NCBI GenBank assembly: GCA_036346375.1
Contig: JAYEVE010000058.1
Coordinates: 1-64,000 of the forward strand
From: Guadua angustifolia
Taxonomy: Eukaryota > Streptophyta > Magnoliopsida > Poales > Poaceae
Direction of reading: 5' to 3'
DNA: 64,000 bases
Made by a program: the position numbers and the translations under genes. This document shows positions 46,255 to 57,399 of this stretch, one piece after another. The notes beneath the pieces were generated by a model that made no database searches, was not told the DNA's origin, and saw only the letters and a list, made by a program, of their open reading frames with translations. Positions within the stretch are counted from its first letter, which is position 1. Every line of letters starts with the position of its first letter.

Positions 46255-46578
46255 AGGGCGCCTCGTCGTTGGGACGTGCATGGCCGGCATTCAGTCGGGG
46301 TGTGCTGGCAACCGTCGCACCCATGACCGACGTGGAAACTGAGCCCGTAACCCTCCAGCAGCTAGCTTAGAGTATGATGGCACCAGGGGCGCCCGAGCGG
46401 CACGGCAACGACACCAGCTCAGGGAAATCGCGTGGCTTCCGCAGTGTCCCAAGCTTCGTCATCAGCAACTTCAGTGTTCCGCCTCAGCCTCAGTGCGGAC
46501 GAGCTAGCTGAGCGATGAGCAAAGGGATTATGCTTCAATTGTGATGAAGTTTACACTCGGGGGCACTACTGCAAAAGT

Positions 46579-47066
46579 TTGTTCTACCTGGAAGTTATGA
46601 ATGAGGATGAAGAGGACACGACTGAAGCGGCGGAGCCCAGAGAGGAGGCCGAACTATCAGCGCTCGCATTGAAGGGCCCTAGCAACAACATCACCATGCA
46701 GCTGGCCATGTTCATGTGGGGCCAATCTCTACATGTGTTGGTGGACACGGGAAGTACTCACAATTTCATTAGTGGGTTCACCGCGAGTCGTCTGGGCATC
46801 CGTCACGCACCTGGGACTGGGTAGTAGGTTCAGGTGGCCAACGACGCACAACTACCTTGCTTAGGCCACTGCACCGAGGAGTTCACAGTGGAGGCTCACA
46901 CATTTCAAGCGCCATTCTTGATCATTCCCTAGAGGGATTCGACGTGGTGTTAGGCGTCCAATGGCTCAAACTCGGGGATATTAACTGGAACTTTGAGTCC
47001 ATGCGAATGTCTTTCAACACAGAAGGGCACATCATTTCTCTGAAAGGAATCAGCGGCTCCAACTGA
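46579..47066 (+). pseudogene. Protease region of the 45.4-kb gypsy element
   Basis: Contains the aspartic protease motif LHVLVDTGSTHNFISGF (about 46730) and, after a TAG at 46822-46824 and a frame change, LEGFDVVLGVQWLKLGDI, the second conserved block. The catalytic Asp is intact, but the chain is broken. Confidence 0.85.
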
Positions 47067-47277
47067 CCTCCATGCACTGCGGTTTGCAACACAACTGGAA
47101 GGGCTGGCGACCCTCCTTGAAGACTTCCACGACTTATTCCTAGAACCTCAGGGCCTGCCTCCTTCTCGGGCTTGTGATCATCACATCTGCTTGCAGGAAG
47201 GCACTGATCCGGTTGTGGTCCGTCCTTACCGCTATCCATTTCGGCAGAAGGACGAAATTGAGCGGTAGTGCGAGGCC

Positions 47278-48349
47278 ATGTTAGCACAAGGAATCATCCG
47301 TCCTTATCGCTCCCCATTTTCTTCACCGGTACTCCTGGTGGCCAAGGGCGATGGGTCGTGGCAATTTTGCGTGGATTATCGCGCCCTCAACGCCAAGACA
47401 ATCAAAGACAAATTTCCCATCCCGGTGGTGGAAGAGCTCCTCGATGAGTTGCATGGCACCCAAATTTTCTCCAAGCTAGACCTCCATTCGGGTTATCATC
47501 AAATCCGTATGGCGGAGGACGATATCAACAAGACGGCATTCCGCACCCACCATGGCCACTTCGAGTTTTTGGTTATGGCATTCGGGCTATGTAATGCGCC
47601 GTCCACCTTCCAGGCCCTCATGAATGAAGTCCTCATGGATTTCCTCCGCAAGTTTGTCCTCGTCTTTTTTGACGACATTTTGATCTACAGTACTACCATA
47701 GCAGAGCATCTTCAACACCTTCATCTGGTGCTGGAACGCCTGCGCCTCCACAATCTCTTCCTCAAGCGTGCCAAATGCACATTTGTGCAACCGGAGGTTG
47801 GTTACTTAGGCCATATCATCTCTCACGGTGGGTGGCACGACTCAAGAAACTTGAGCTATTGCCGATCGTAGCGCCACAACAAATCACTAGAGTGCACAGC
47901 TTCCTCGGCCTCGCAGGGTACTACCCCCAGTTTATCTGCTGCTACGCTTCCATCGTCGAGCCGTTGATAGCGCTCGCCGGTATTGGGAGTTCGATGGACA
48001 ATGACGCACGACAGCATTCCATGCGCTCAAGATCGCTCTCCAGTCGGCCCCAATGCTTCGCCTACCAGACTTCGCCGTCACTTTTGTGGGCGAATGTGAT
48101 GCATCCAGCTTTGGCATCGGCACAATCCTTCACCAGGAGGGTCACCCGGTGGCGTACTACAGCCGAAAGTTGGCCGACCGGCATAGTCGCCTTGTAGCGT
48201 ATGAGCGGGAGCTCATTGGCCTGTCTAAAGCCATCTGCCATTGGCACCGTATCTCTGGGGCACCCGTTCATCGCCCACACCAACCATGCGAGCCTCAAAT
48301 ATCTTCTGGAACAAGCCTTGGTGACCCCTCCCCAACATCATTGGCTTAG
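47278..48349 (+). pseudogene. RT and RNase H of the 45.4-kb gypsy element
   Basis: RT is open at 47278-47871, with FCVDYRALNAKTIKDKFPIP, FSKLDLHSGYHQIRM and the VFFDDILIYS active site. It loses frame after YLGHIISHGG (a short deletion). RNase H follows in other frames: FVGECDASSFGIGTILHQEG and YERELIGLSKAI at 48053-48240. Confidence 0.9.
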
Positions 48350-49936
48350 TAAATTGATGGGGTTCGATTTCCGCGTTGAGCATAAGCCGAGACGCACAAA
48401 TCGGGCTGCGGATGCTCTCTCTCGTATGTTTGACGGTGAGCCCATTTGTGTTGCCCTTTCCACCACAGCTCGTTCGATCATGGAGGAATGGTGCTCCCTC
48501 CTGCGCCAAGACCAGGAGGTCCAACGCCGCTGCTCGGAAGTCCAAGCAACGGGGTCCCTTCGGTCTACCGGCGCACGGGTCGTCTCGGTCGAATGGACCA
48601 CGACGGATGGCCTCCTCTTCTGCAATGGTCGATTGCATATTCCTCCATCTTCGCCCATCCGCCAGCATGTGGTGGCGGCCTTCCATGATCTAACTCATGA
48701 GAGTATCCACAAGACTCTTCATAGGGTTTGCCAGCATTTTACATGGGACAACCAGCGCCACACCGTCGCTAAGTATATCCGACAGTGTCACATGTGTCAA
48801 CAACATAAGGTCAGCACGCTTTCCCCCACCGGGCACCTCCAGCCCCTTCCAATTCCGCAGCATGTCTGGTCCGACATCTCGATGGATTTCATTGTGGGCC
48901 TTCCTAAGTCACAGGGCATGTCAGTCATATTTGTCATTGTCGACCGCCTCGCCAAGTATGGGCACTTCATTGCCCTCAAACGGTCAACTACGGCCCAAGC
49001 TATCACCAATACATTCTTCGATCAAGTGGTCCGTCTCCATGGGATGCCAGAATCGATAGTCTCCGACCGTGACCCCGTTTTCACCAGCGCCTTCTGGCAG
49101 GACCTTTTCAAGCGGTGTGGCACCCTCCTTTTGACATCGTCCGCCTACCACCCCCAGACTGACGGTCAGATTGAGGTGGTTAACCGAACCCAAGAGATGT
49201 ACTTGCGCTGTCTGGCCACTGTCAATCCATCCTCTTGGGTCAAGTGGCTGCCGTGGGCAGAGTTCTGCTACAACACCTCATATCACTCAGGACTTCGGAT
49301 GGCTCCCTTCGAACTTGTCTATGGTCGGCCGCCCCTGAGCCTCCTTCCATATACCCAAGGGGCCACCTCCATCGACTCCGTTGATTGTCAGCTCGTTGAT
49401 CGTGACGCTCTTCTAGCACAAGCTCGTCGTCATCTCCTCCATGCACAAAATAGGATGAAGCAGTAGTATGACAGGGGTCATCGAGAAGTATCCTTTGAGG
49501 AAGGCTCGTGGGTCTGGTTACATCTCCAGCCGTACCGACAGATCTCCCTGCGTGACACCGGCCAGCATAAGCTCTCGCCAAAGTTCTTTGGGCCGTACCA
49601 GGTGCTCGACCGAGTCGGCAAGGTGGCTTACCGGCTTGCACTACCGTCCGCTGCACGCATCCACAACGTGTTCCATGTTTCATTACTCAAACCATTCCAT
49701 GGTACACCTCCTCCGGCAGTGCCCCCATTCCCTGATGATCTCTCTTTATCGGGACCGACAGACTGCCCCGAGCCGCTTACTCTCCAGGCTCAATGTTTCG
49801 TCCGGGGACAACGGCAGTTCATGGTCCACTGGGCAGGCGAGCCGGCGTCTAAGGCGACATGGGTGGATGCCATTATCCTCCAACGCTCTCATCCCGATTT
49901 CAAGCTTGAGGACAAGCTTGGTCTTCAGGGGGGAAG
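48201..49936 (+). pseudogene. Integrase with chromodomain (45.4-kb gypsy element)
   Basis: The 421-codon frame 48201-49466 has the zinc-binding region (RQCHMCQQHK) and the D,D,E core (SDISMDF; SDRDPVFTSAF; DGQIEVVNR). It stops at a TAG (49464-49466) after MKQ, where relatives continue with Gln-Tyr-Asp. The next frame (49602-50078) carries HNVFHVSLLKPFHG and a chromodomain-like segment (QFMVHWAGEPASKATWVD), ending FKLEDKLGLQGGSDV at the purine tract. Confidence 0.9.
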
Positions 49937-50449
49937 TGATGTTATGGATCGAGTATACTTCCGGCGTCGTGGGCCACGGGATCTAGCGGCCGGGTCCGGC
50001 AAGGGGGAGGATAAACAGAGCAATGAAATGGAAACAAAGGAGGGGTTCAATGCGCAACAGGCACGGCATGAAGGATAGGCCAACGGCCAGGCGTGGGCAT
50101 GATTGCCTGTTGCCGGCCACTCCCTTATCCCTTTTAGTTTATCTCTTAGATTATCAAAGTTGTTAGGATTGAGTCCGTTTTTCATCTCTTAGTATCTCGG
50201 TTGTTAGGGTCAAGTCAGTTGGTTAAAGGGCTAATAAAACAGGAAACACAGGATGGGAAAAGGTACGATTAAGTATCGCAAAACTAGTCTTCAAGCACTG
50301 CCGTCGATAACCAATGGGTGGCTCAAATGCAGACTAGATACCTTGGCGGTGACCATCTTGATCGCCACGGTTTCGTCTTCTCATGGCCACCCGGGGCTCA
50401 GGCCGGGTACTCGCTCATACCTCCACCACCATCCCGACGATCCACATCA
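49937..50449 (+). repeat. 3' LTR of the 45.4-kb gypsy element, 513 bp
   Basis: Begins TGATGTTATGGATCG right after an AGGGGGGAAG tract and ends CCGACGATCCACATCA. PHS1 exon sequence begins at 50450. Confidence 0.9.
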
Positions 50450-50864
50450 GACTGTCCAATTTCATTTGCACACAAGCACAATACATGAGTGATGCCAAGG
50501 TACTAAAGTGTGTATGTTGACCAAGCAGCTAGAGCACCACCAATATACAAGTAATCTGTGATCTGAGAAGGACGTTCAGTGCTTGCAGCATCAGAAATCA
50601 ATGATGTCCTCTCAAGAATGTGCTCAAGTCGAACCTGAAAACATAATTGCTTGTTATGTTCAATTACTGTAATATAATTTGTTACCAAACAGGCTGGGTA
50701 CATTACGACTACCTTTAACTCTAGGCATCAACAGCAATGCTATTATCTATCCCTTAAAGAAGTCTGTATTAAAACTGTTGTCTTGACACAATTTCACAAC
50801 ATCAGTCCTGAACACATCTTTCCATTGTTCTATTTCTTTGCTTTCCAGGCGAGCGTCGATGGGG

Positions 50865-51396
50865 CCGGCTGGCGTGAGCGCATGGATGTCGCTCCGTCCG
50901 CCCGCGTTCGACGTCCAGTCGGCGCGGGTGCGTGTTTGGAGGCGTGTGTGTGGGATGTGTGAGTGCGTATGTAGCTCGTCTGTTGTTTCTCTTCTTCTAT
51001 AATGCATGCCAGTGCTCCTGGCCAATTTTAATATTTCTTTGCTTAATTCACTGTCTACCTATAAACATAGTACTGCATGATGAATATAATCAGATATAAA
51101 TTTCAGGAATGATGGAAACAAACCACCATCATACCAGTCGCATTGAGCAAACGGTTGTCAAGAATGTATCTACATGTATCTGAAACTAAATATGTAATTA
51201 GTATGGAATTTGTGTGCTGACTGCTGAGATTATTTACAAAGAGTTATTTGGTTTCCTCGAGCTAATTTTATGCTATGTTCAAATTGACCTTTTTGAAATC
51301 TATTATATTGTTCCAGCAGTTAGCGTAAGTCTAAAACAATTTCAGGATAATTTTAGCTGAACATTCAGAGAGTGAAAAACAGCTAGATGTCAACTA
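50865..51396. other. PHS1 intron DNA with a GC-rich patch
   Basis: 50850-50980 is GC-rich (GCGCGGGTGCGTGTTTGGAG) and directly abuts the PHS1 exon, so it may be a small insertion that altered the splice acceptor. The rest is AT-rich without features. Confidence 0.4.
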
Positions 51397-51691
51397 TGTT
51401 AGATAATCCAGGGTCTAAATTGATTCTGTTCTCTCCTTCCATTTTCTAACTTTCCTTAGTTAGTGGATTACTTTCCTTAGTTAGTTGATTGGCGTAATTC
51501 CGATTTTGTTTTCCTTGTTTCCTTAGGCATATGATCTTGCTACGAGTTTCCTTTGTTAGCTTTCATTCCTTCTTTGTAAGAAGATAGTTTGCTTTTAAAT
51601 AAAGGATCAATAGAAGAAAACGCCGCAGAAGATTGAGCAAAGACCAAAACCAAGTGTCTTACCTGTGTCTAATTTCGAGTGAAATCCAACA
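51397..51691 (+). repeat. 5' LTR of the copia element at 51.4 kb
   Basis: TGTTAGATAATCC ... GAAATCCAACA, with AATAAAGGATC (polyadenylation-like) near 51598. The partner is 56000-56297. Confidence 0.95.
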
Positions 51692-51714
51692 TTTGGTATC
51701 GAGCCACCGAGACA

Positions 51715-52749
51715 ATGTCTACTTCCTCTGCGCAGACTGGACCACTCGCTTCGCCATCTCCACCACAACGGCGCTGAAGTCTCACACTCTCTGCACCGCC
51801 GCCGAGGGCGCCGCGAAGCGGAGAGGTTGTCGTCAGCGCGTTGTAAAGGAGTCCGGCGGCACGGTCCAGTACTCGATGCTCACGCGCACCAACTACCAAG
51901 TCTGGTCATTGATGATGCGCGTGAACTTGCAGGCGCAAGGGTGGCGGCGGTCGGCGGGAAGAAGACGAGATCGCCGAGTATCGCGAGGATCGCCTTGCTT
52001 TGGCGGCAATCCTGCGTGCTGTCCCTCCGGAGATGCTCGAATCGTTGGCGCGCAAGCGCACAGCGCGTTCAGCATGGGAGGCTGTGAAGACCGTCCGAGT
52101 CGGCGTCCAGCGCGTGCACGAGGCCAACGCACAGCAGCTGCGCAAGGAATTCGGTGAGATCACGTTCAAGGAAGGAGAGTCGGTGGACGACTTTGCTCTT
52201 CGCATTGTTGGCCTCGCCAACAACATCCGTGTCCTCGGGAGCGACATGACGGATGCGGAGATCGTCAAGAAGATGCTTCAGGTGGTTCCAGAACATCTGA
52301 CGCAGATCGCCATCGCCATCGAGACGTTCCTCGACTGCGATTCTCTCACAATCGAAGAGGTTGTGGGGAGACTTCGGCAGGTCGAGGAACGACTCAAGAA
52401 GACTGCGCAGCCACCTCCGGTTGTCCACAACAAGGATGGCCAGCTTCTTCTCAGCGAAGAAGAGTGGCTGGCACGGATGAAGCTGCGTGACAGTGGTGAT
52501 AGCAGTGGCTCCGGAGGCGGGAAGAGGCGCGGCAAGACGCGACGTGGGCGAGGAAGTGGAAGCCGTGATGCAAAGGAGAACGCATCGGCATCCAGAAGTG
52601 ACAATAGCTGCCGCAACTGCGGCAAGGCAGGGCACTGGGCTAAGGACTGCCGGAGCAAGCCCAAGAAGCAGCCTCAAGCACATCACGTGGAAGGAGAAGA
52701 GGACGACAACACTCTGATGATGATGTCTGCCTCCCCGTGGCGCCGCTGA
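51715..52749 (+). pseudogene. Copia gag with zinc knuckle, frameshifted near its start
   Basis: Starts MSTSSAQTGP at 51715. The N-terminal part switches frame around the QYSMLTRTNYQVWSLMMRVN segment, then runs open from before 52000 to 52749: RSAWEAVKTVRVGVQRVHEA, ITFKEGESVDDFALRIVGLA, a basic Ser/Gly/Arg stretch and the knuckle CRNCGKAGHWAKDC. The order and wording are those of copia gag. Confidence 0.9.
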
Positions 52750-52767
52750 GATCGCCGAGGTCAAGTC

Positions 52768-53277
52768 TTGGCGCAGCTTGGGCCAAAGGGGGATCGTGAG
52801 CACCGGCGCTGGGTTCTCGATACCGGAGCGACAAACCACATGACCGGTGCGCGCTCCGCCTTCTCTGAGCTCGACGCCAGCATCTGTGGCTCTGTAAGGT
52901 TTGGAGATGACTCAATTGTTGATATTGAGGGGCGCGGCACCATCATCCTCGACTGCAAGAATGGAGAGCACCGCGCATTGACCGGGGTGTACTTCATTCC
53001 CCGTCTGACGACCAACATCGTCAGCATAGGACAACTGGACAAGTCTGGTTGGTGCGTGGAGATTGCATCTGGCATCTTCCGCATCTACGATCAGCAACAG
53101 ATGTTGTTCGCACGGGTGAGACGGACGGAGTCATGCCTCTACATCTCGAGTCAAGATCGGTCGGCGGTGTGCTGGCCGCTCGGCTCGGAGGCCGCTGGCT
53201 CGCATGGGCGGCACGGCACTGGCCGACAACTCGCGAAGCCGGCTAGGAGGGCTAGTCCGAGGTTTGCCATTCCTTGA
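52768..53277 (+). pseudogene. Copia protease region
   Basis: WVLDTGATNHMTG gives the catalytic Asp-Thr-Gly. VRFGDDSIVDIEGRGTI and GVYFIPRLTTNIVSIGQL are conserved copia blocks. The frame diverges after about 53150, where integrase begins in another frame. Confidence 0.9.
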
Positions 53278-54623
53278 TGCCGTCAACCAGGTGTGTGACG
53301 GCTGTCTCGTCGGCAAACAACGGCGCACTCCCTTTCCAGTTCAAGCACGGCAGAGAGCCGCTCATGTCCTGGATTTAGTCCATGGAGATCTGTGCGGCCC
53401 CATCTCCCCTTCTACTCCAAGCGCAACAGTACTTCACGCTTGGTGGATGACATGAGTCGCTTCATGTGGCTCGCCTCTCACCAAAGAAGGCCCAAGCACC
53501 GGCGGCAATCAAAAAATTCCAAGCCGCGGTGGAGGTTGAAGCTGGTCGTAAACTCAAGATACTCCGCACCGATCGTGGAGGGGAGTTTACCTCTGTTGAA
53601 TTCGGGGAGTATCACGCCCAAGGAGTCCAGCGCCAACTCACTGCCCCTTACTCTCCCCAGCAGAATGGGGTGGTTGAGCGGCGCAACCAGAGCATCGTAG
53701 CGATGGCGCGCTGCATGCTCAAGTCCAAGGGACTGCCGGGAATCTTTTGGGGCGAGGCCGTCACGACGGCGGTCTTCATCCTCAACCGCGCGCCAACACG
53801 CGCTCTAGAAGGAATGACGCCTTACGAGGCGTGGCATGGAGTGAAGCCGGCTGTTCACTACTTCCGCACCTTCGGGAGCATCGCGCATGTCAAGGATACG
53901 CGTCCCGGCTTGAAGAAGTTGGATGATCGCAGTATCCCGACAATCTTCGTCGGCTACGAATCCGGGTCCAAGGCTTTCCGCTGCTACAACCCGGTGACCA
54001 GGCGCATCATTGTGTCGCGCGACGTTGTGTTCAACGAAGGCACACGATGGAGCTGGGAACCAGGGCACGAGCATGCGGATTCTGGAGATCAAACTTTCGA
54101 GGTGGAGTATGACGTTGTGCATCTGCCTGAGGCAGACTCAGGGACGCCGGTCGGTTCTGCATCAAGTCCGGCTCCAGGCGCTGCTCCAATCTTCAACTCT
54201 GGATCACCAACGCCAACGCCAAGCCCGGCTGCACCATCTCCACCACCACCAGGTACACCAGCAACCTCGACACCCCCTCCTGATCCCGTGGAGTTCGTCT
54301 CGCCGCCTGAAGATTGGGAGACGAATCTGGATGCGGAACACGACAGCGCACCACTTCGGTTCCGTGCTGTCGATGCGCTTATTGGGCCAGCCTCGCCGCC
54401 TGGGATCGTCCCCAGGGTGCTCGACGAGGAGCTCTTCTTCACCACGGCGGACGAGCCGGCTTCGTTTGGCGAGGCCGAGCACGAAGCTTGCTGGAGGGAG
54501 GCCATGCGCGAGGAGATGAAGGCAATTGAGGACAACGGCACATGGGAACTCACCACCCTTCCCGCTGGGCACCGAGCGATCGGGCTCAAGTGGGTTTTCA
54601 AGGTGAAGCGCGAAGCCGGGTAA
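53204..54623 (+). pseudogene. Copia integrase
   Basis: 53204-53455 has the zinc-binding C-terminal half (VCDGCLVGKQRRTPFP) and HGDLCGPISP. After a frame change near 53450 a 385-codon frame carries LRTDRGGEFTS, YSPQQNGVVERRNQSIVAMA (second Asp and Glu of the core), the VGYESGSKAFRCYNP block and a Pro/Ser-rich linker into RT. It ends at a TAA at 54621-54623. Confidence 0.92.
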
Positions 54624-54639
54624 CGCGTTATACGCCACA

Positions 54640-56005
54640 AGGCCCGCTTAGTGGCGGCGGCTACGCCCAGCCGGGCCGATCGACCGACGAAGTTTTTGCT
54701 CCGGTGGCGCGGATGGAGTCCGTACGGGTCATGCTTGCGTTGGCTGCGCATCAACGCTGGCAAGTACACCATATGGACGTTAAAAGCGCGTTTCTCAATG
54801 GAGAGCTCAAGGAGGAGGTGTTTGTGTCGCAGCCGCCTGGCTTCATCGTCGACGGCAGCAAGAACAAGGTTCTTCGCCTGCGCAAGGCGCTATATGGGTT
54901 GCGGCAGGCACCCAGGGCTTGGAATGCCAAGCTTGACGCCTCCCTGGCTTCACTCGGCTTCCAGAGGTGCGGCTCGGAGCATGGCGTGTACATCCGTAGC
55001 CGAGACGGGTCGCGGCTGGTCGTTGGCGTCTACGTCGACGATTTGATCATCACCGGCACCAGCAATGATGAGATCACAGCCTTCAAGCTGGAAATGAAGC
55101 GTTTGTTTTCCATGAGCGACCTCGGGCTGCTGTCATACTACCTTGGCATCGAGGTGAGCCAAGGCCCCATGGGCATCACCCTGTGCCAGTCGGCATATGC
55201 CAAGAAATTGCTTGAGCGCAGTGGCATGGACTCTTGCAACTCAAGCACAACGCCCATGGAACCAAGGTTGAAGTTGAGCAAGAACAGTGAGGCTCCGGTG
55301 GTGAACGCAACAGAATACCGACGTATCATCGGAGGTCTCCGGTATCTGGTTCACACTCGGCCGGACCTAGCCTATGCGGTGGGCTATTTAAGCCGTTTCA
55401 TGGAGACGCCACATGAAGATCACCTTATTGCGGTAAAACGCGTACTAAGGTACGTGGCTGGAACACGCAATCATGGTGTGTTCTACGTCAAGAAGGAAGA
55501 AGGACAAGCGCAGTTGCTTGGATTCAGTGATGCTGATATGGCCGGTGATATCGATGCACGAAAGAGCACCAGCGGCGTCATCTTCTTCCTCGGCGGCAAC
55601 GCAATCACCTGGCAATCGTCCAAGCAGAAGGTGGTGGCTCTTTCTTCTTGTGAGGCGGAGTACATCGCAGCAGCTGCGGCGACATGTCAGGCAATCTGGC
55701 TAGCTCGGTTAGTGCACGACATGGTCGGCATCAAACCTGGAGCGCCAGAGCTCAAGGTGGACAACCAGTCCGCCATCGCTCTTAGCAAAAATCCTGTCCT
55801 CCATGATCGGAGCAAGCACATCGACACCAAATATCACTTCATCCGAGATTGCATTGACAGGAATCAAATCGTTCTTCAGCATACTCCCACGGAACTTCAA
55901 CTGGCGGACATCTTGACTAAACCGCTTGGCGTGATCGCTTCGAAGCTCAGACTCGATCGGCGCCCAGCAAGTCATCGGGACCAAGGATTAGGGGAGAAAT
56001 GTTAG
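54640..56005 (+). pseudogene. Copia reverse transcriptase and RNase H
   Basis: After two frame changes near 54620-54670 the frame is open to 56005: DEVFAPVARMESVRVMLALA, VHHMDVKSAFLNGELKEEVF, the active site VVGVYVDDLIITG, then RNase H with GFSDADMAGDIDARKSTSG, SSCEAEYIAAAAA and VDNQSAIALSKN. This half would be catalytic if joined to the rest; the frameshifts upstream make the whole element defective. Confidence 0.93.
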
Positions 56006-56297
56006 ATAATCCAGGGTCTAAATTGATTCTGTTCTCTCCTTCCATTTTCTAACTTTCCTTAGTTAGTGGATTACTTTCCTTAGTTAGTTGATTGGCAGAA
56101 TTCCCGATTTTGTTTTCCTTGTTTCCTTAGGCGATGATACTGCTTTCTGAGTTTCCTTTGTTAGCTTTCATTCCTTCTTTGTAAGAAGATAGTTTGCTTT
56201 TAAATAAAGGATCAATAGAAGAAAACGCTGCAGCAGTATTGAGCAGCACCAAAACCAAGTGTCTTACCTGTGTCTAATTTCTGAGTGAAATCCAACA
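56000..56297 (+). repeat. 3' LTR of the copia element at 51.4 kb
   Basis: Partner of 51397-51691; ends GAAATCCAACA and is followed by the AACTA duplication. Confidence 0.95.
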
Positions 56298-56366
56298 AAC
56301 TAGATGCTCATGTATTATCGTTAAAAAAACAGAAGAATTTCCCATCAACACTTCAAAGATGTTAAC

Positions 56367-57370
56367 CTTAGCATACTTGTTAAAATCCCATAGCTTCATT
56401 GTCAACCGCAGACCACGGGAGGCATCATCATTTCCTTTGAAATTCTTAGTCATAAGGCTCTCTCGACAGGCAGGAGATGATTGGTCAAAACCATCACGGG
56501 ATGAGGTACGGGAAGGCCTACGCACATGCCTTGGAACTTCATCATGATATAAATCTGTTTGTGCCTCTACTGAACACAATGGTGAATCAGAAGGACAAGC
56601 ATCTTCCTTGTCAGTTTCGTTCAAACCTTTATACATAGATTGAAGAAAATTTTCAACAGACCATCCAGCTTCTGATGTGTGAGTAGGAATATGTGGAACC
56701 GTTGAAGGTCCCTCAAAGCACTACGAAAGCCTCCTCAGAAGGAACTGAGTGTTGTGACCATATCACTCTCGGACAGAGGAGAATGATAACTATAATCAGA
56801 TGACACGTCAAATTCTTCATGTCCTGGGATACCAAGTTTTCTATAGGACACCTCAAACAAGTGGTTGGAAGAATAGTCCCAATTGTTTAGTGTTAGTTCC
56901 ACCAGCCTAGGGTAGCTCTGTTGATCTTTTGCCCCTTTGCTGGCAGGCGGTCTGCGTGGTACACCTGAATCAATGGCTACAATACAAAAGCTGGAAATTT
57001 CAGGCTCACTAGGATCATAAGGGTCCTCCAACATGAGCTCTGAGACATCTGAGCTGATACTGCACTTATTGAAACTGCTCTTCTCTGCTTCTGTTTCTGA
57101 GGGCTTCTGATGATCTCTGGTTTGTAACGCATGATGGCAGAATCGTATACATCATGCAATGAATCAAGGTTTGCATAAGCTTCCTTGTCAGCCACAAGTA
57201 AATTTGCGTAGTTTCCACGCCAACCAAGGGGACGACACCGCAGCCTATCCTCATTTCTCAGTACGAGGTCCAGTATCAAGACCCTACCTAAAGCTTGAGC
57301 GGTTTTTTCAGCAGACTCCCGTGAATCAAATGGCATTGTGTTCTCTAGTAGAGGGGAGCCATGTACATAA
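56367..57370 (-). pseudogene. PHS1: PHS1 kinase-like domain and linker exon, frameshifted
   Basis: From the CAG acceptor (57371-57373) the exon reads VHGSPLLENTMPFDSRESAE, LGRVLILDLVLRNEDRLRCR and LGWRGNYANLLVADKEA, the kinase-like core with its NED catalytic motif. After a frameshift it gives LMLEDPYDPSEPEISSF and FCIVAIDSGVPRRPP. After a TGA and another shift it gives MYKGLNETDKEDACPSDSPL and SRDGFDQSSPACRES, and ends at KYAK before donor GTTAAC. Relative to grass PHS1 as I recall it, one codon is also missing near LLTHQKLDGLL. Confidence 0.88.
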
Positions 57371-57399
57371 CTGCAAAACAACATTAAAAAAATTTTATG

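Larger units (their letters stand above)
45372..50449 (+). mobile_element. Ty3/gypsy chromovirus inserted in a PHS1 exon; 5' LTR largely deleted
   Basis: The 3' LTR is complete (49937-50449, TGATGTTATGG ... CACATCA). The 5' LTR is reduced to its last 31 bp (45372-45402), identical to the 3' LTR end. A primer site (45405-45417) and a purine tract (49926-49936) are present. Order: gag, knuckle, protease, RT, RNase H, integrase, chromodomain. The right junction is inside PHS1 coding sequence at 50450. The matching left part of that exon is gone together with the 5' LTR, so one deletion removed both. Confidence 0.92.
51397..56297 (+). mobile_element. Complete Ty1/copia element in a PHS1 intron, 4.9 kb
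   Basis: LTRs are 51397-51691 and 56000-56297. A perfect 5-bp duplication AACTA flanks the element (51392-51396 and 56298-56302). A primer site TTGGTATCGAGCC follows the 5' LTR, and AGGATTAGGGGAGAAA precedes the 3' LTR. The domain order gag-protease-integrase-RT-RNase H is copia. The LTRs differ at a dozen or more places by eye, so it is older than the Reina-like element. The polyprotein is broken by a few frameshifts, but long frames remain (385 and 487 codons). Its gag is related to that at 13.2 kb. Confidence 0.95.
44619..57370 (-). pseudogene. PHS1: PHS1-like dual-specificity phosphatase (propyzamide-hypersensitive 1), broken and TE-riddled
   Basis: Exon pieces on the minus strand: 57370-56367, about 50860-50713, 50634-50450, 45300-45143 and 44841-44619. 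They encode, in order, the actin-fragmin-kinase-like region and Ser-rich linker, ESKEIEQWKDVFRTDVVKLC, VRLEHILERTSLISDAAS, the phosphatase loop HCFEGKSRSAT, and AHPNDGFAKLLLNLDKKLHG to the C-terminus. In Arabidopsis PHS1 regulates cortical microtubules (the kinase-like domain phosphorylates tubulin; the DSP domain restrains it). Lesions: frameshifts near 57070, 56650 and 50750; TGA at 56735-56737; TAG at 50503-50505; TGA at 44835-44837; an exon cut at 50450 by a gypsy element; and loss of the C-terminal zinc-finger stretch. The N-terminal exons are not in view. It cannot make a normal protein. Confidence 0.9.

Noticed and set aside
48225..48693. Long antisense ORFs within the gypsy integrase (up to 153 codons)
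   Set aside because: They mirror the integrase coding frame and have no independent similarity.
52069..52839. 256-codon antisense ORF across copia gag
   Set aside because: Antisense shadow of a GC-rich gag; no domain.
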